Shown: piece by piece, positions 52,423 through 62,271 of the stretch
How the letters are laid out: each line of letters opens with the position of its first letter
Numbering within the stretch: position 1 is the first letter of the stretch
Source of the DNA: Stieleria varia
Lineage (GTDB): Bacteria; Planctomycetota; Planctomycetia; Pirellulales; Pirellulaceae
Assembly: GCF_038443385.1 (NCBI RefSeq)
Contig: NZ_CP151726.1
Location: 9,176,001 to 9,240,000 of the forward strand
Length of the DNA: 64,000 nt
Reading direction: 5' to 3'
Notes under the pieces: generated by a model
The model's input: only the letters and a program-made list of their open reading frames with translations
Databases searched by the model: none
What the model was told of the DNA's origin: nothing
Position numbers and translations under genes: made by a program

Positions 52423-52574
52423 GAATCTGCGAATGGCTGTGAGGAAGAATCGTGTTTCGCTAAGTCTACACGCAGCAACGCTTCTCAGCGAAGAGCCCGA
52501 TGTGCCCTGGCCAGTTGGTCTAGAATGGCACCCGGTCAATCCTCCGTTTTCACTCACCGGTCTGGAGTCATCCG

Positions 52575-54095
52575 ATGCACCGTATTGCTCTGTGTCTCAC
52601 TCTGCTGCTGGCAGTCTCCGCCGCTGACGTTGCTGCGGATGCACCCAACGTCGTCATCCTGTTGGCCGATGACTTGGGGTGGAATGCGGTCGGGTATCAC
52701 AACGATGAATTCCAGACCCCGAACATCGACGCGTTGGTCGCCGGCGGTGTAGAGCTGGATCGGTTCTATGTCGCGCCGATGTGCTCACCGACACGCGCCG
52801 GATTGATGACGGGGTTGTATCCGATTCGGTTCGGTTGTGCCCGAGCCGTGATTCCTCCGCAAAGAGACTACGGACTGCCGACGGAGCAGATCACTGTTGC
52901 GGAGGTGCTTGAGAAAATCGGCTACGAAAACCGTGGCGTTTTTGGCAAATGGCACTTGGGCCATCGTCGTGCAAAATGGCATCCACTCAATCAAGGCTTC
53001 ACGCACTTTCACGGTCACTACAACGGCGCGATCGACTACTTTGAATTGACACGCGAGAACGTTCGAGACTGGCACACCAACTATGAGCCATCGGACGAAC
53101 AAGGCTACTCGACGGATTTGATTGCCGCAGCCGCATCGCAGTGGATCACTCAATCGGCGAAGTCTGACGCACCGTACTTTTGCTATGTCCCCTTCAACGC
53201 GCCGCATTCTCCCTTTCAAGCCCCCGAGGATGCGATCGCTCGATTCCGGTCCCCCGACTCGAACAGTGACGGTGGAAACAAACGCGGCAGGAAAGGTCAG
53301 TCATACAAAGGTCAGGCAAACAAGGAACGCGATCGAGAAGTCTATGCGGCAATGATTTGGCAGATGGACCAAGGGATCGGTCAGATTCTTAAAGCGATCG
53401 AGGACAGTGGCGAAGCGGAGAACACAATCGTTTGGTTCATGAGCGACAACGGCGGCGTCGGTGGTTTGCGAGAATTGAACGAACCGCTGCGTGGCAGCAA
53501 GCTGACCGTTTACGAAGGCGGAATCCGGGTGCCGGCATGCATTCGCTGGCCGAAACGATTGTTGGCTGGTGACAAATCGCACGACATCTTTGGATACATC
53601 GATGTCTTGCCGACCTTGATCGCGGCGGCAGGTGCCGACCAGTGGGATCTGATGCAGAAACCGCTCGATGGCACCAACATCTTGCCGGTCCTGATGGGAC
53701 TGGGAAAGAATCCGGCTTGGGGAATCATTGCGGATCGACCGTGGTTTTCCTACCACGGCCAAAGCGGCGAGCAGGACGAGCATCTTGCCGTCACATTGGA
53801 CGGGTGGAAATTGAAAGTCAACGGACCTCGCTTGCGGTCCTTGAAGCAATTGACCGACGGCACCAACCGCGTCGAACTGTTTCATCTCTCAGCGGACTTG
53901 TTGGAGAAGTCCGACGTCAAGGCGATGCATCCCGACAAAGTTCAACAGTTGGGCGAGATGTTGATCGAGCATCGGACACTTCAGCCCGCGGACGGCGTGC
54001 CGCCCTACGGCGTGGGCAAACAAGGGTTTGTCCCGCCAGCGAATTGGGCCGTGGATCCCAAATCCCCCGACAAACTGGTCGGCACCGACGGTTGA
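52575..54095 (+). CDS. Secreted sulfatase
   Basis: The 506-residue protein has a signal peptide ending at AADVAADA. The type I sulfatase signature is present: NVVILLADDLGWNAVGYH (metal-binding Asp pair), FYVAPMCSPTRAGLMTG with Cys70 (C-x-P-x-R, the site converted to formylglycine), GKWHLG, and PHSPFQAPEDA. A C-terminal lobe carries RPWFSYHGQ. Planctomycetes encode many such sulfatases for sulfated algal polysaccharides. The maturation enzyme (FGE or anaerobic SME) is not in the window. Substrate unknown; the layout is closest to arylsulfatase B-like enzymes. Confidence 0.93.
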   Translation: MHRIALCLTLLLAVSAADVAADAPNVVILLADDLGWNAVGYHNDEFQTPNIDALVAGGVELDRFYVAPMCSPTRAGLMTGLYPIRFGCARAVIPPQRDYGLPTEQITVAEVLEKIGYENRGVFGKWHLGHRRAKWHPLNQGFTHFHGHYNGAIDYFELTRENVRDWHTNYEPSDEQGYSTDLIAAAASQWITQSAKSDAPYFCYVPFNAPHSPFQAPEDAIARFRSPDSNSDGGNKRGRKGQSYKGQANKERDREVYAAMIWQMDQGIGQILKAIEDSGEAENTIVWFMSDNGGVGGLRELNEPLRGSKLTVYEGGIRVPACIRWPKRLLAGDKSHDIFGYIDVLPTLIAAAGADQWDLMQKPLDGTNILPVLMGLGKNPAWGIIADRPWFSYHGQSGEQDEHLAVTLDGWKLKVNGPRLRSLKQLTDGTNRVELFHLSADLLEKSDVKAMHPDKVQQLGEMLIEHRTLQPADGVPPYGVGKQGFVPPANWAVDPKSPDKLVGTDG

Positions 54096-54137
54096 TCTTG
54101 GACGATCACGCAACCCTGCGAATCGATCACGTTCGGT

Positions 54138-54998
54138 TCAGTAGTTCCAGCCGCCTTGCATGAACAACGACTCGCCGAATCCGACCATGCGGTCTGCGTT
54201 CTCAAACTCGGCGCGACGCCCCAGCCCCGCGCCGATCTCGGCAAACCATCTGCCAAAATTTTCGGTGTTCTGCTCGATCCCAAGCACGAGTGGAAACTCT
54301 CGGTACGAGAACGCTTCGCGATTGCCCAAGCCATCGTCGATGTCCCACGTGCCGCCGCCCAACTCAGTGCCCAGGTACATCCAAACCGAAGCAGTGGAGT
54401 CACCCCAGACCCGTCTGGCTATCTTGGGTTTGGGCATCATCAGCGAGACGAACCATTCTTCGGTCGGCGTCCACACCAGTCCAGCCAGTGGCAGCGCCGG
54501 CACGTCCGCGCGTCCGGTGTACGCCACGCCAAGACTCATTCGCAGTTTGTCCGGTACCACTTGCCAGTTGTACATGCCCATCGCGAACAGTCGGACCGTT
54601 TCACCCAGTGTTTCACGATCTCCGGTCAATGACGGCGTGATCCCAAATAGCCACGAGTTTTCTTCGCCCACTCGGTGCAACCACATGACCGCGAGGCTGA
54701 CACGGAATAATTTTGATGGCAAACGTTCAGGACCATCCAAGTCGAATTTCGTCTCGCTATACGACGGCGAAAGCAGCAAGAAATCCGTCGGCAATTTGAT
54801 CGGCAATCCGCCTCGCAGGTTGGCGCTCCACTGGCTCACCCCCAGTCCATCACCGGTCGAGTAGCTGCCCACCACGCCGCCACCGAACGGTCTTGGCGGA
54901 CCGCCGGTACCAGAAAACTGAGCATGAGTTGTTGAGCCACCGACGAAAAATCCGCCGAGACAAACGATCAGCAGCGATGCGAATCGCAACGAGGGCAT
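54138..54998 (-). CDS. DUF6268-like outer-membrane beta-barrel protein
   Basis: The 286-residue protein has a signal peptide (ending THAQF). The mature part has alternating hydrophobic/polar strands with aromatic girdles (SLAVMWLHRVG, SLGVAYTGRAD, SVWMYLGTELGG, FPLVLGIEQ), as in small outer-membrane barrels. It resembles the DUF6268 family in length and motifs; function unknown. It converges with the sulfatase gene, 42 bases between stops. Confidence 0.75.
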   Translation of the reverse strand: MPSLRFASLLIVCLGGFFVGGSTTHAQFSGTGGPPRPFGGGVVGSYSTGDGLGVSQWSANLRGGLPIKLPTDFLLLSPSYSETKFDLDGPERLPSKLFRVSLAVMWLHRVGEENSWLFGITPSLTGDRETLGETVRLFAMGMYNWQVVPDKLRMSLGVAYTGRADVPALPLAGLVWTPTEEWFVSLMMPKPKIARRVWGDSTASVWMYLGTELGGGTWDIDDGLGNREAFSYREFPLVLGIEQNTENFGRWFAEIGAGLGRRAEFENADRMVGFGESLFMQGGWNY

Positions 54999-55094
54999 CT
55001 GTGGGGGCGTCCTTGCCAGCTAGAGAGAGTCGATCGGACAGAGTTACAACATTCCGACCGAGCCCCGCTAGAGCGAATTGCTCGCAATGGCTGG

Positions 55095-56129
55095 CTAGTT
55101 GGCTGGCGGTTGGCTGACCAGCGTCCGTTGAACTTCGATCACCCGCGCAGCTTGAGTCGCATCCATGGTCAGATAGCGATGGTTGCCGCCTTTCGAGTTT
55201 GCGAACTCGGTAAACCCGTCGTCGGCTACGGTCACCGATCCGGGCGACGACAACCCAAAGTACCCATCACTGGGACGCACGGCATACAACACGCTGGTCA
55301 AGTCCCAACTGGGGCGATCATGGTTGGGGCCGCTGTGCAGCATGTAGGATTCACGGACGATGTGATGCTCCAGATAATCAAAGTCCCTCGCGATACTTTC
55401 GCGAGGATATCGAGCATGGATCCCGATGTTGAAATCGCTCCAGATCACCGCGACCTCGGCCGGCCATTGCTTGACCATCCGCTGCATCGATGGCACTTGG
55501 TTTCGCACATTGGCTTCTAAGTAATGCGGCTCGCCGTCGACCGGATTGAAAGCGCCCGCCATCACCGAAAACAGCTTCACTTTGCGTCGAACCAGCTCCA
55601 CACCCGTCAACGGACTGATTTCATCGGGCGAACTTTCCAACAGATCCGCCACGTTCACGGCAAGTCCGACTTGGATCAGCACCATGCCACCGTCATCCGC
55701 AGCGGCCAGCGTTTCACGCAGCGTCTTGACCGCGTCGGGGGCATCCTCGCTGCGCATCAAGTCGTGCGGGTATCGCACGTGTCCCTTGTCACGCTGACTT
55801 GCCAGCCCCACGTACTTGCTCTCGCGTGGGTAATCACCTTTGGTCACGCCGATCGGGATGTCGGGGCGGCCGTAAAAGTGATTGATGGCATCGACCATCG
55901 GAGCGTTGAGCGGATGTGTTTTGGAAACCGTGACCGCCGCAATGCGGCATTCATTGCGATCCGCCAGCGTGTGCAACATTGCCAACGCCAGCACATCGTC
56001 GACGTCTCCCGCAATGTCGGTGTCAAAGATCACGGGAATTGGTTCGCGTCCCTGTAGATCATCGGTGGCAATCCAAGCGGTCACCAACGCGAACCCCAGC
56101 AATCCACTCCAACACACTCGATCATGCAT
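55095..56129 (-). CDS. Nucleoside hydrolase, probably exported
   Basis: The protein is 344 residues from the ATG at 56129, which overlaps the end of the rbsC gene by eight bases; the listed frame adds 28. A hydrophobic N-terminus (VCWSGLLGFALVTAWIA) looks like a signal peptide, which is unusual for this family. The calcium-binding motif DTDIAGDVDDVLAL and the C-terminal active-site region are present (SYMLHSGPNHDRPSWDLTSVLYAV). It hydrolyses ribonucleosides to base and ribose. Last gene of the ribose operon. Confidence 0.85.
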   Translation of the reverse strand: MHDRVCWSGLLGFALVTAWIATDDLQGREPIPVIFDTDIAGDVDDVLALAMLHTLADRNECRIAAVTVSKTHPLNAPMVDAINHFYGRPDIPIGVTKGDYPRESKYVGLASQRDKGHVRYPHDLMRSEDAPDAVKTLRETLAAADDGGMVLIQVGLAVNVADLLESSPDEISPLTGVELVRRKVKLFSVMAGAFNPVDGEPHYLEANVRNQVPSMQRMVKQWPAEVAVIWSDFNIGIHARYPRESIARDFDYLEHHIVRESYMLHSGPNHDRPSWDLTSVLYAVRPSDGYFGLSSPGSVTVADDGFTEFANSKGGNHRYLTMDATQAARVIEVQRTLVSQPPAN

Positions 56130-57081
56130 TTTTCTGTCCCAATGAACGTCGAACGGTATCCAATAAAACGGCGACAATGATGACCGCGCCGGTGATGATC
56201 TGTTTATTCTCATCTTCGACTGACATGCGACTCAATCCCGTCTGCAGGACGGCAATGATAATCACTCCCAGGAACGAACTGATGGCATTGCCCCGACCAC
56301 CCATCAAACTCGTGCCTCCGATCACGCAGGCAGCGATCGCTGAGAGTTCGATGCCGCTACCGGCACCTGGATCGGATGCTTCCATCAGAGAGGTCGGCGC
56401 CAAGCCCGCGATGCCACATAGCAAACCCGAAATCACAAACACGCCGATCGCGTAGGGCTCCGTTCGAATTCCCGACATACGGACGGCTTCCGCGTTGGTC
56501 CCGATCGCAACGCAGTAGCGTCCGAACACGGTGCGGGTCAGCAGGAACTGGGCGGCAAAGACAGCGACCAACGCGATCAAGAATGCAGGCGAGAGCCCCA
56601 AACGGGCAATCGGTTCGCTGATCGGTGCGACCTCCGATCCGATCGTCAGCACTTGTGAGTCGAGCAACCGCTGTGTGGCCCCGCGCGCGATCTCCAGCAT
56701 CCCGAGAGAAACAATGAACGACGGAATTCGAAACCATGTCGAGATTGCGCCCGTTGCGAATCCGCAAATTGCACCGGTCATCAAGCACGCCGGGATGGTG
56801 GCCCAGAGCGGCCACCCATGATTCGCCATCAGCACTCCCAGCACCGCGCCGGATAACGCCATCACGCTGCCCACCGACAAATCGATCTGCCCGACGACCA
56901 GCACCAACGTCATCCCAACCGCGACCAATGTCAATTCAGGAATCTGGCTGGCGATCAGTCGCACGGTGCTGAGCTGAAAAAAACTACCTGTGCCCAAACC
57001 AAAAAAGACAATCAGCAGTGCAAGCACGGCGGTCAAGCCACCGTACTGCAAGACGGCAGATCGGAAGTGTTTGTGTTTCAT
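56122..57081 (-). CDS. rbsC: Ribose-type ABC transporter permease
   Basis: The 319-residue protein has about eight to ten hydrophobic segments. The RbsC-like core pattern is present: LVAVGMTLVLVVGQIDLSVGSVMALSGAVLGVLMA, AISTWFRIPSFIVSLGMLEIARGATQRL, GIRTEPYAIGVFVISGLLCGIAGL, DPGAGSGIELSAIAACVIGGTSLMGGRG and GVIIIAVLQTGLSRMSV. It forms the membrane channel of the sugar importer with RbsA and RbsB. Translationally coupled to the nucleoside hydrolase gene. Confidence 0.94.
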   Translation of the reverse strand: MKHKHFRSAVLQYGGLTAVLALLIVFFGLGTGSFFQLSTVRLIASQIPELTLVAVGMTLVLVVGQIDLSVGSVMALSGAVLGVLMANHGWPLWATIPACLMTGAICGFATGAISTWFRIPSFIVSLGMLEIARGATQRLLDSQVLTIGSEVAPISEPIARLGLSPAFLIALVAVFAAQFLLTRTVFGRYCVAIGTNAEAVRMSGIRTEPYAIGVFVISGLLCGIAGLAPTSLMEASDPGAGSGIELSAIAACVIGGTSLMGGRGNAISSFLGVIIIAVLQTGLSRMSVEDENKQIITGAVIIVAVLLDTVRRSLGQKNA

Positions 57082-57108
57082 GATTCAGGTGTCGTCTGGT
57101 TGGTGACT

Positions 57109-58629
57109 TCAGTCCAGATTGGTTGCTTTGGCTCGATACTGCGAGAACGCGGCTTGCATGATCGCTTCGTCCGTCCAGTGTCCCCGTTCAAAATCTGTCA
57201 CCCACTTGCCAGCGGACATGACGCCGATGCGGTCACAGGTTTCAGTCAACTCATCCAGATCACTGCTGACGATCACGATCGCCTTGCCCTGCTTTGCCAA
57301 GGATTCAAATAAATCGTAGAGTCGATTTCTCGCTGCCACGTCGATGCCCCGCGTGGGTTCGTCAAAGAACAGAATCTCCGCATCAGCGATCAGCCATTTT
57401 GCCACCGCAACTTTCTGTTGATTGCCGCCACTGAGCGTCCTCACTGCTTGGTCGATGTCGTTGCACTGTGTGTCCAGCGAATCAATCATCGCTTCGGTGG
57501 CCTGGATTTCGCGGGAACCAAGAATGATTCCCCCTGTGGAAAATCGCTTGCCGAGTGCACAGATCGTCGAGTTCATTCGAATGGATTGTGACAGTAAGAG
57601 TCCGTTCTGCTTACGATCTTCCGTCACCATGGCCAGGCCCGCCGCGACCGCTTGTTTGGGATGCTTGAACGTTGTGGGGCTGCCGTCTGTGCCAACCGAC
57701 ACACTGCCGGAGCTTGCCACATCGGCGCCAAAAATCAGTCGGATCAACTCGGTGCGGCCTGACCCGACCAGGCCGGCGATGCCGAGTCGTTCTCCGCGTG
57801 CGACTTCAAACGTGACGTTATCGACCATACCTCCGGTCAAGCCATCGACCGCCAACGCTCGCTCATCGGTTCGGTGGGTTTCAAAGGAATGGTCTGCGGA
57901 CTGAGAGGAAACGCCGCTCATCCATTGAACCATCTGGTCGGTCGTCAGCGATTTGGCATCTTGCGTCGTCACAACCTTTCCGTCCCGCAGTACTGTGACG
58001 CGATCTGCCATTTGAGCCACTTCGTCGAGTCGATGACTGATGTAAATGATTGCGACACCGTCACGACGCAATTGATGCAGCCGTTCAAACAGGCGATCCG
58101 TTTCTCCGACGCTCAACGCGGCGGTGGGTTCGTCCAATATCAATAGTTGGCACTGTCGGTCCAACGCCGTCGCGATCTCGACCATCTGTTGTCGCCCGAC
58201 GCCCAAGCCACCCATGATGGCTTCGGTGTCAACGTCATCCAAACCGAATCGGTCCAAGGCCTGTCGTGCTCGGGCATCCAGCGTTTTTCGATCGATCACT
58301 CCGAACTTGGCGGGCAAACGATTCAGCAAGATGTTCTCCGCGACGCTGAGTGTGGCCACTTGATTGAGTTCTTGCTGAACGATTTGGACACCGGCGTGCT
58401 CAGCAGCTTGCTTTCCAGCGGGGGCAAACGAGTCACCGTGCAGCTCCATCCTGCCCGAGGTGGCGGTGATCAATCCTGAGATGATCTTGCAGAGGGTGCT
58501 CTTGCCGGCACCGTTGGCACCGAGCAACGCATGGATCTCGCCACAACGGACATCCAGCGAAACCCGATCCAGCACTGTGACCGAGCCGTAGCGTTTGACG
58601 ATCTCCTCCAGGCGAAGCACGGTCTGCAT
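57109..58629 (-). CDS. rbsA: Ribose-type ABC transporter ATPase (double)
   Basis: The 506-residue protein has two ABC domains in one chain. The first has Walker A GANGAGKST near 37, signature LGVGRQQMVEIATAL and Walker B LLILDEPTAAL. The second has GLVGSGRTELIRLIFG and LSGGNQQKVAVAKWLIADAEILFFDEPTRGID. Domain arrangement is that of RbsA/MglA, which drives monosaccharide import. 27 bases separate it from rbsC. Confidence 0.95.
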   Translation of the reverse strand: MQTVLRLEEIVKRYGSVTVLDRVSLDVRCGEIHALLGANGAGKSTLCKIISGLITATSGRMELHGDSFAPAGKQAAEHAGVQIVQQELNQVATLSVAENILLNRLPAKFGVIDRKTLDARARQALDRFGLDDVDTEAIMGGLGVGRQQMVEIATALDRQCQLLILDEPTAALSVGETDRLFERLHQLRRDGVAIIYISHRLDEVAQMADRVTVLRDGKVVTTQDAKSLTTDQMVQWMSGVSSQSADHSFETHRTDERALAVDGLTGGMVDNVTFEVARGERLGIAGLVGSGRTELIRLIFGADVASSGSVSVGTDGSPTTFKHPKQAVAAGLAMVTEDRKQNGLLLSQSIRMNSTICALGKRFSTGGIILGSREIQATEAMIDSLDTQCNDIDQAVRTLSGGNQQKVAVAKWLIADAEILFFDEPTRGIDVAARNRLYDLFESLAKQGKAIVIVSSDLDELTETCDRIGVMSAGKWVTDFERGHWTDEAIMQAAFSQYRAKATNLD

Positions 58630-58661
58630 GAAATCTCGTGTCAGAGGTAACCCAGTGAAAG

Positions 58662-59639
58662 CTACTGCAGCGTTTCTGCAGTGACCAAGTCAACCGGTGT
58701 CTCGACATCGCTGAGCGTGCTGTTGGGATCGGCCAGCAGTTTGAGCGCCGCTTCGATTCCGAACACGGCTAGCTTGTCGGCATGTTGGTCGGCCGTCGCG
58801 AGGATCTTGCCGTCGCGGATCGCTTGAGCGGCTGCGTCGATGTTGTCAAAGCCGACGATCAACAGGTCGTCGGATCGGCCAACACTTTTTGCTGCCGCGA
58901 CAGCGCCCATCGCCATGCTGTCGTTGGCGGCCAAGATCGCTTTGATCTCGGGGTGTTCGCTCAACATCGAGGAGGCGATCGTGTTGGCATTGCTCATTTC
59001 CCATTGTGCGGATTGACTGTCGATGATTTTCATGCCGGCTTCGTTCATCGCTTCATCAAATCCAGCCTTTCGCATTCGGCCATTGTCAGAGGTCTGCAGG
59101 CCTTCCAAGATCGCCACGCCGTCGCCGGGTTGCAGCTTGTTTGCCAAGTAGGCACCAACCGATTTCGCACCGGCTTTGTTGTCTGGACCGACGAACGGAA
59201 TCTGCAAGCTTTCCTCTTCCAGCATTTCGGGACTCAAGCGATTGTCGATGTTGACGACCACGATCCCGTCTTTCTTAGCACGCCGCAGAGCGGGAATGAG
59301 TGCTTTGGAGTCGGCCGGTGCGATGACGATCGCGTCGACACCACTGGCCACCATTTCTTGAACCAACGCGACTTGGCGGCTGATGTCGCGTTCGTCTTTG
59401 AGTCCCTCGACGTGCAAGTCATACTGATCACTGTGAGCCGCTTGATGGGCCACCGCACCGTCGGCCATGGTCGAAAAGAATTCGTTGGCCAGCGATTTCA
59501 TGATCAAACCGATCTTGGGTTTCTCTGGCGACGAAGGGTCGGCTTGACTCGATGACGTTGTCTTGGATGAACATCCAGCGAGCATGACGAAGGCCATCAC
59601 GAGAAGGGGAATCACCATCCGTTTCTTGTATCGTTTCAT
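58662..59639 (-). CDS. rbsB: Periplasmic ribose-type binding lipoprotein
   Basis: The 325-residue protein has a lipoprotein signal (lipobox LAGC, Cys24-type position). The Peripla_BP_4 fold is visible: KIGLIMKSLANEFFSTMADGAVAHQAAH, GVDAIVIAPADSKALIPALRRAKKDGIVVVNIDNRL, FVGPDNKAGAKSVGAYLA, ILAANDSMAMGAVAAAKSVGRSDDLLIVGFDNIDAAAQAIRDG. It captures the sugar outside the inner membrane. Its ATG overlaps the end of rbsK by four bases (ATGA). Confidence 0.93.
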   Translation of the reverse strand: MKRYKKRMVIPLLVMAFVMLAGCSSKTTSSSQADPSSPEKPKIGLIMKSLANEFFSTMADGAVAHQAAHSDQYDLHVEGLKDERDISRQVALVQEMVASGVDAIVIAPADSKALIPALRRAKKDGIVVVNIDNRLSPEMLEEESLQIPFVGPDNKAGAKSVGAYLANKLQPGDGVAILEGLQTSDNGRMRKAGFDEAMNEAGMKIIDSQSAQWEMSNANTIASSMLSEHPEIKAILAANDSMAMGAVAAAKSVGRSDDLLIVGFDNIDAAAQAIRDGKILATADQHADKLAVFGIEAALKLLADPNSTLSDVETPVDLVTAETLQ

Positions 59640-60604
59640 TTCGTTTGACTCCAGAGTTCAATGATTTCGCTGCGTGTTCCGATGCCGGTTTGAGCCCCCA
59701 TGCGGGATGCCGCGATCGCGCCGGCCGCGTTGGCCAATTGAACGGATCGGATCAAGTCATTCGTTTCGGCCCACCATACCGCCAACGCTCCGGCGAATGC
59801 GTCCCCGGCAGCCGTCGTATCGATCGCTTTGATCGGGTAGGGTGCAACCGTGTGGACGATCCCATCCGTTAGTAATACCGTGCCGCGATCACCCATCGTG
59901 ATGGCGACATGGGCGGCGCCGCGGGCGTGCAGCTGCCTCGCTGCCGCCTCAGCTTGCGTGACAGTCGATACGGGCAATCCTGTGATCGCGGAGGCTTCTG
60001 TTTCGTTCGGGCAAACCAAGTCGACTTGCAGCAAAGCGTCGTCCCAAGGTGTCGGAACGGGAGCGGGATCCAGGATGATACGAGCGCCATTCTCATGGGC
60101 GATGCGAATGCTTTCCAGAACCGCGTCGATGGGGATTTCCAATTGCAGCAAAACGACATCCGCGTTTGCGAGCAATGCGGCGTGTTTCCTGACATCCTCT
60201 GGAGACACTTGTCCGTTGGCGTTGGGGACCACCATGATCGCATTTTGTCCACTTTCCTCGACGGCCACGACGGCCAAACCACTGGCGCAGTCGGTTGACC
60301 GCATCACGCTCGCGCAATCAATGGCTTCACGCCGCAGTTGTTCCACCAATCGTTCGGCGAACGAATCGTCGCCCACCCGACCGATCATGCTCACGTTGCC
60401 ACCGGCGCGGGCCGCCGCCACGGCTTGGTTGGCGCCCTTTCCGCCGTTAACTTCGCGAGAGCCCGATGCGGTCACGGTCTCCCCAGGCCTCGGCAAGGCC
60501 TGACAGCCGATAACCAAGTCCATGTTGATCGAGCCGACAACAGCGATCGCCGTGCTTTTCGACGATGTGGCGTCGTGCTGATCAGAGAGAAGCGTTTCGG
60601 TCAT
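59636..60604 (-). CDS. rbsK: Ribokinase
   Basis: The 322-residue PfkB-family kinase has the N-terminal GSINMDLVIGCQALPRPGETV, EVNGGKGANQAVAAARAG, DLVCPNETEA, and the anion-hole/catalytic DTTAAGDAFAGAL. It phosphorylates ribose to ribose-5-phosphate. As the first gene of the operon it links import to central metabolism; no separate LacI-type rbsR is visible in the window. Confidence 0.95.
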   Translation of the reverse strand: MTETLLSDQHDATSSKSTAIAVVGSINMDLVIGCQALPRPGETVTASGSREVNGGKGANQAVAAARAGGNVSMIGRVGDDSFAERLVEQLRREAIDCASVMRSTDCASGLAVVAVEESGQNAIMVVPNANGQVSPEDVRKHAALLANADVVLLQLEIPIDAVLESIRIAHENGARIILDPAPVPTPWDDALLQVDLVCPNETEASAITGLPVSTVTQAEAAARQLHARGAAHVAITMGDRGTVLLTDGIVHTVAPYPIKAIDTTAAGDAFAGALAVWWAETNDLIRSVQLANAAGAIAASRMGAQTGIGTRSEIIELWSQTK

Positions 60605-60782
60605 TTCAAGCTTCGGAGGTGGGAACCCTTGGGGACGCTCAGTATAGCCACAATCGCGTTGCCAACGTCACATCGGCGAGCCGCTTCGAGATTCCCAAAC
60701 ACAATGAGTCAATCTGGCACTCGATGCCTGTACGTCGCTCGACACCCCCCTACAATGAACTCTGAAACCTATTCCCCGAGCA

Positions 60783-61880
60783 TTGCGACCATTGTTTGTT
60801 CTCGCGTTGATTACCGTTGTCTTGCTGAGCGTGATCGCCATTGGATCTCTGCTGACGATCAGCAATGATCCCCACTGGTTCATTCGCGGATGGGATTTTC
60901 CTCACGTTCAATTGGTGGCCATCACGGTTGTCTTGGCCGTGATCTATCTTGTCGCCGCCAAAATGTGGTTTTCGACCAATGCCCTGCATCCGGGCTGGCA
61001 CTGGACCGTCGGCTCGCTGGTCACAGTGATTCTCGGTTGGTTGGCGTACGGCATCATGCCCTACACGCCGATCATGCCCGTTCAGACCATGCCGGCTGCG
61101 GATTGGAACGACGATCGCAAACTGCGGTTGGTGGTCTCCAATGTCGAGATGGAGAACACCGAATATGAACTGTGGATGAAAACGATCGCTGAGGCCGATC
61201 CGGACATCGCGATCATCTTGGAAGTCGATGAGCGTTGGATGTCAGCGATTGAACCACTACGCAAGAAGTACGATCACGAGATCGCTTGCCCGCAAGACAA
61301 CTGGTACGGCATGCTGTTGCTGTCAAGATTTCCTATCCTGGACCACGAGATCCGATTCCGGGTATGTGACGACGTTCCATCGATCGATGCGGTGGTGCAG
61401 TTGCCATCGGGTGACAGCGTTCGAATGCTGGCGGTGCATCCACGACCACCGGAACCGATTCGCGACAACGATTCGAAAGCCCGCGATGCCGAATTGACAC
61501 TCTACGGTCGCGACTTAGAAGGATTTGATCAACCCGCTATTATCGGTGGCGACTTGAATGACGTTGCCTGGTCTTCCACCACACGACTGTTTCTACGACT
61601 GAGCAAGATGTTGGACCCACGCCGAGGCCGTGGGTTCTTCAACTCGTTCAACGCCAATCACTGGTGGATGCGATTTCCATTGGATCATGTGTTCCACTCG
61701 CAACATTTCACACTTCGACGCATCGAGCGACTCGGCTATGTCGGCTCCGATCACTTCCCCATGCTGCTGGAACTGCAATGCGAACCTGCCCGCAAACACG
61801 AGCAGGAACCCTTGGAGGAGCGAGACACCGACAAGCAAGAAGCGAGCGAATTGATCACCCGCGGCCTAGCCGAATCGTAA
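60783..61880 (+). CDS. Endonuclease/exonuclease/phosphatase-family membrane protein
   Basis: The 365-residue protein starts at a TTG. Three N-terminal hydrophobic segments (~3-25, 42-60, 74-92) anchor it. The EEP domain covers ~120-340: LRLVVSNVEMEN, ADPDIAIILEVDERWMSAI, WYGMLLLSRFPI, PAIIGGDLNDVAWS and LGYVGSDHFPML (the SDHxP motif with catalytic His). Such membrane-anchored EEP proteins may cleave phosphodiesters at the cell surface; substrate unknown. Confidence 0.85.
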   Translation: MRPLFVLALITVVLLSVIAIGSLLTISNDPHWFIRGWDFPHVQLVAITVVLAVIYLVAAKMWFSTNALHPGWHWTVGSLVTVILGWLAYGIMPYTPIMPVQTMPAADWNDDRKLRLVVSNVEMENTEYELWMKTIAEADPDIAIILEVDERWMSAIEPLRKKYDHEIACPQDNWYGMLLLSRFPILDHEIRFRVCDDVPSIDAVVQLPSGDSVRMLAVHPRPPEPIRDNDSKARDAELTLYGRDLEGFDQPAIIGGDLNDVAWSSTTRLFLRLSKMLDPRRGRGFFNSFNANHWWMRFPLDHVFHSQHFTLRRIERLGYVGSDHFPMLLELQCEPARKHEQEPLEERDTDKQEASELITRGLAES

Positions 61881-62070
61881 TTCCAGCAGCTCCGCGTCTC
61901 AATCGCTGCATTGGTCGCTGGCCAAGCTCTTTGGAACCAAAGCGATCAATCTCATTTTCGGTGCGAATAATTTCCAGTGCAAATATCGCGTCCACCACGC
62001 CCGACCGCACAGAAATGCACGTAATGACAAGGGTGAGAGCCGAAACCATTGCATGACGTTTATTCGGCAC

Positions 62071-62108
62071 GCCAGTTGCTGATTGAGGAGCCAGTTGCTG
62101 GTTGAGGA
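62071..62108. repeat. Tandem 19-bp repeat, two copies
   Basis: GCCAGTTGCTGATTGAGGA (62071-62089) is followed directly by the same unit with one substitution (62090-62108). Confidence 0.85.
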
Positions 62109-62196
62109 GATTGCACTGTTGCGAACATCGCTCACCACCATCACCCGCAACAGAATGACAGAAGAAAACAATTCGTTCTCAAACTGAAAGTTCAAA

Positions 62197-62271
62197 ATGT
62201 ACATCGGCGGCGGAATCCTCGGCACCATCCTTGTCATCCTGCTCATCATTTTTGTGGCCAAGAGGATCTGA
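62197..62271 (+). CDS. 24-residue hydrophobic miniprotein
   Basis: The ATG at 62197 opens a 24-codon frame ending at TGA 62269-62271. The peptide is MYIGGG followed by a hydrophobic helix (ILGTILVILLIIFV) and a basic end (AKRI), a plausible single-pass membrane peptide. Small Gly-start hydrophobic peptides of this kind occur in many bacteria. The upstream GAAAG is a weak ribosome site. Confidence 0.55.
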   Translation: MYIGGGILGTILVILLIIFVAKRI

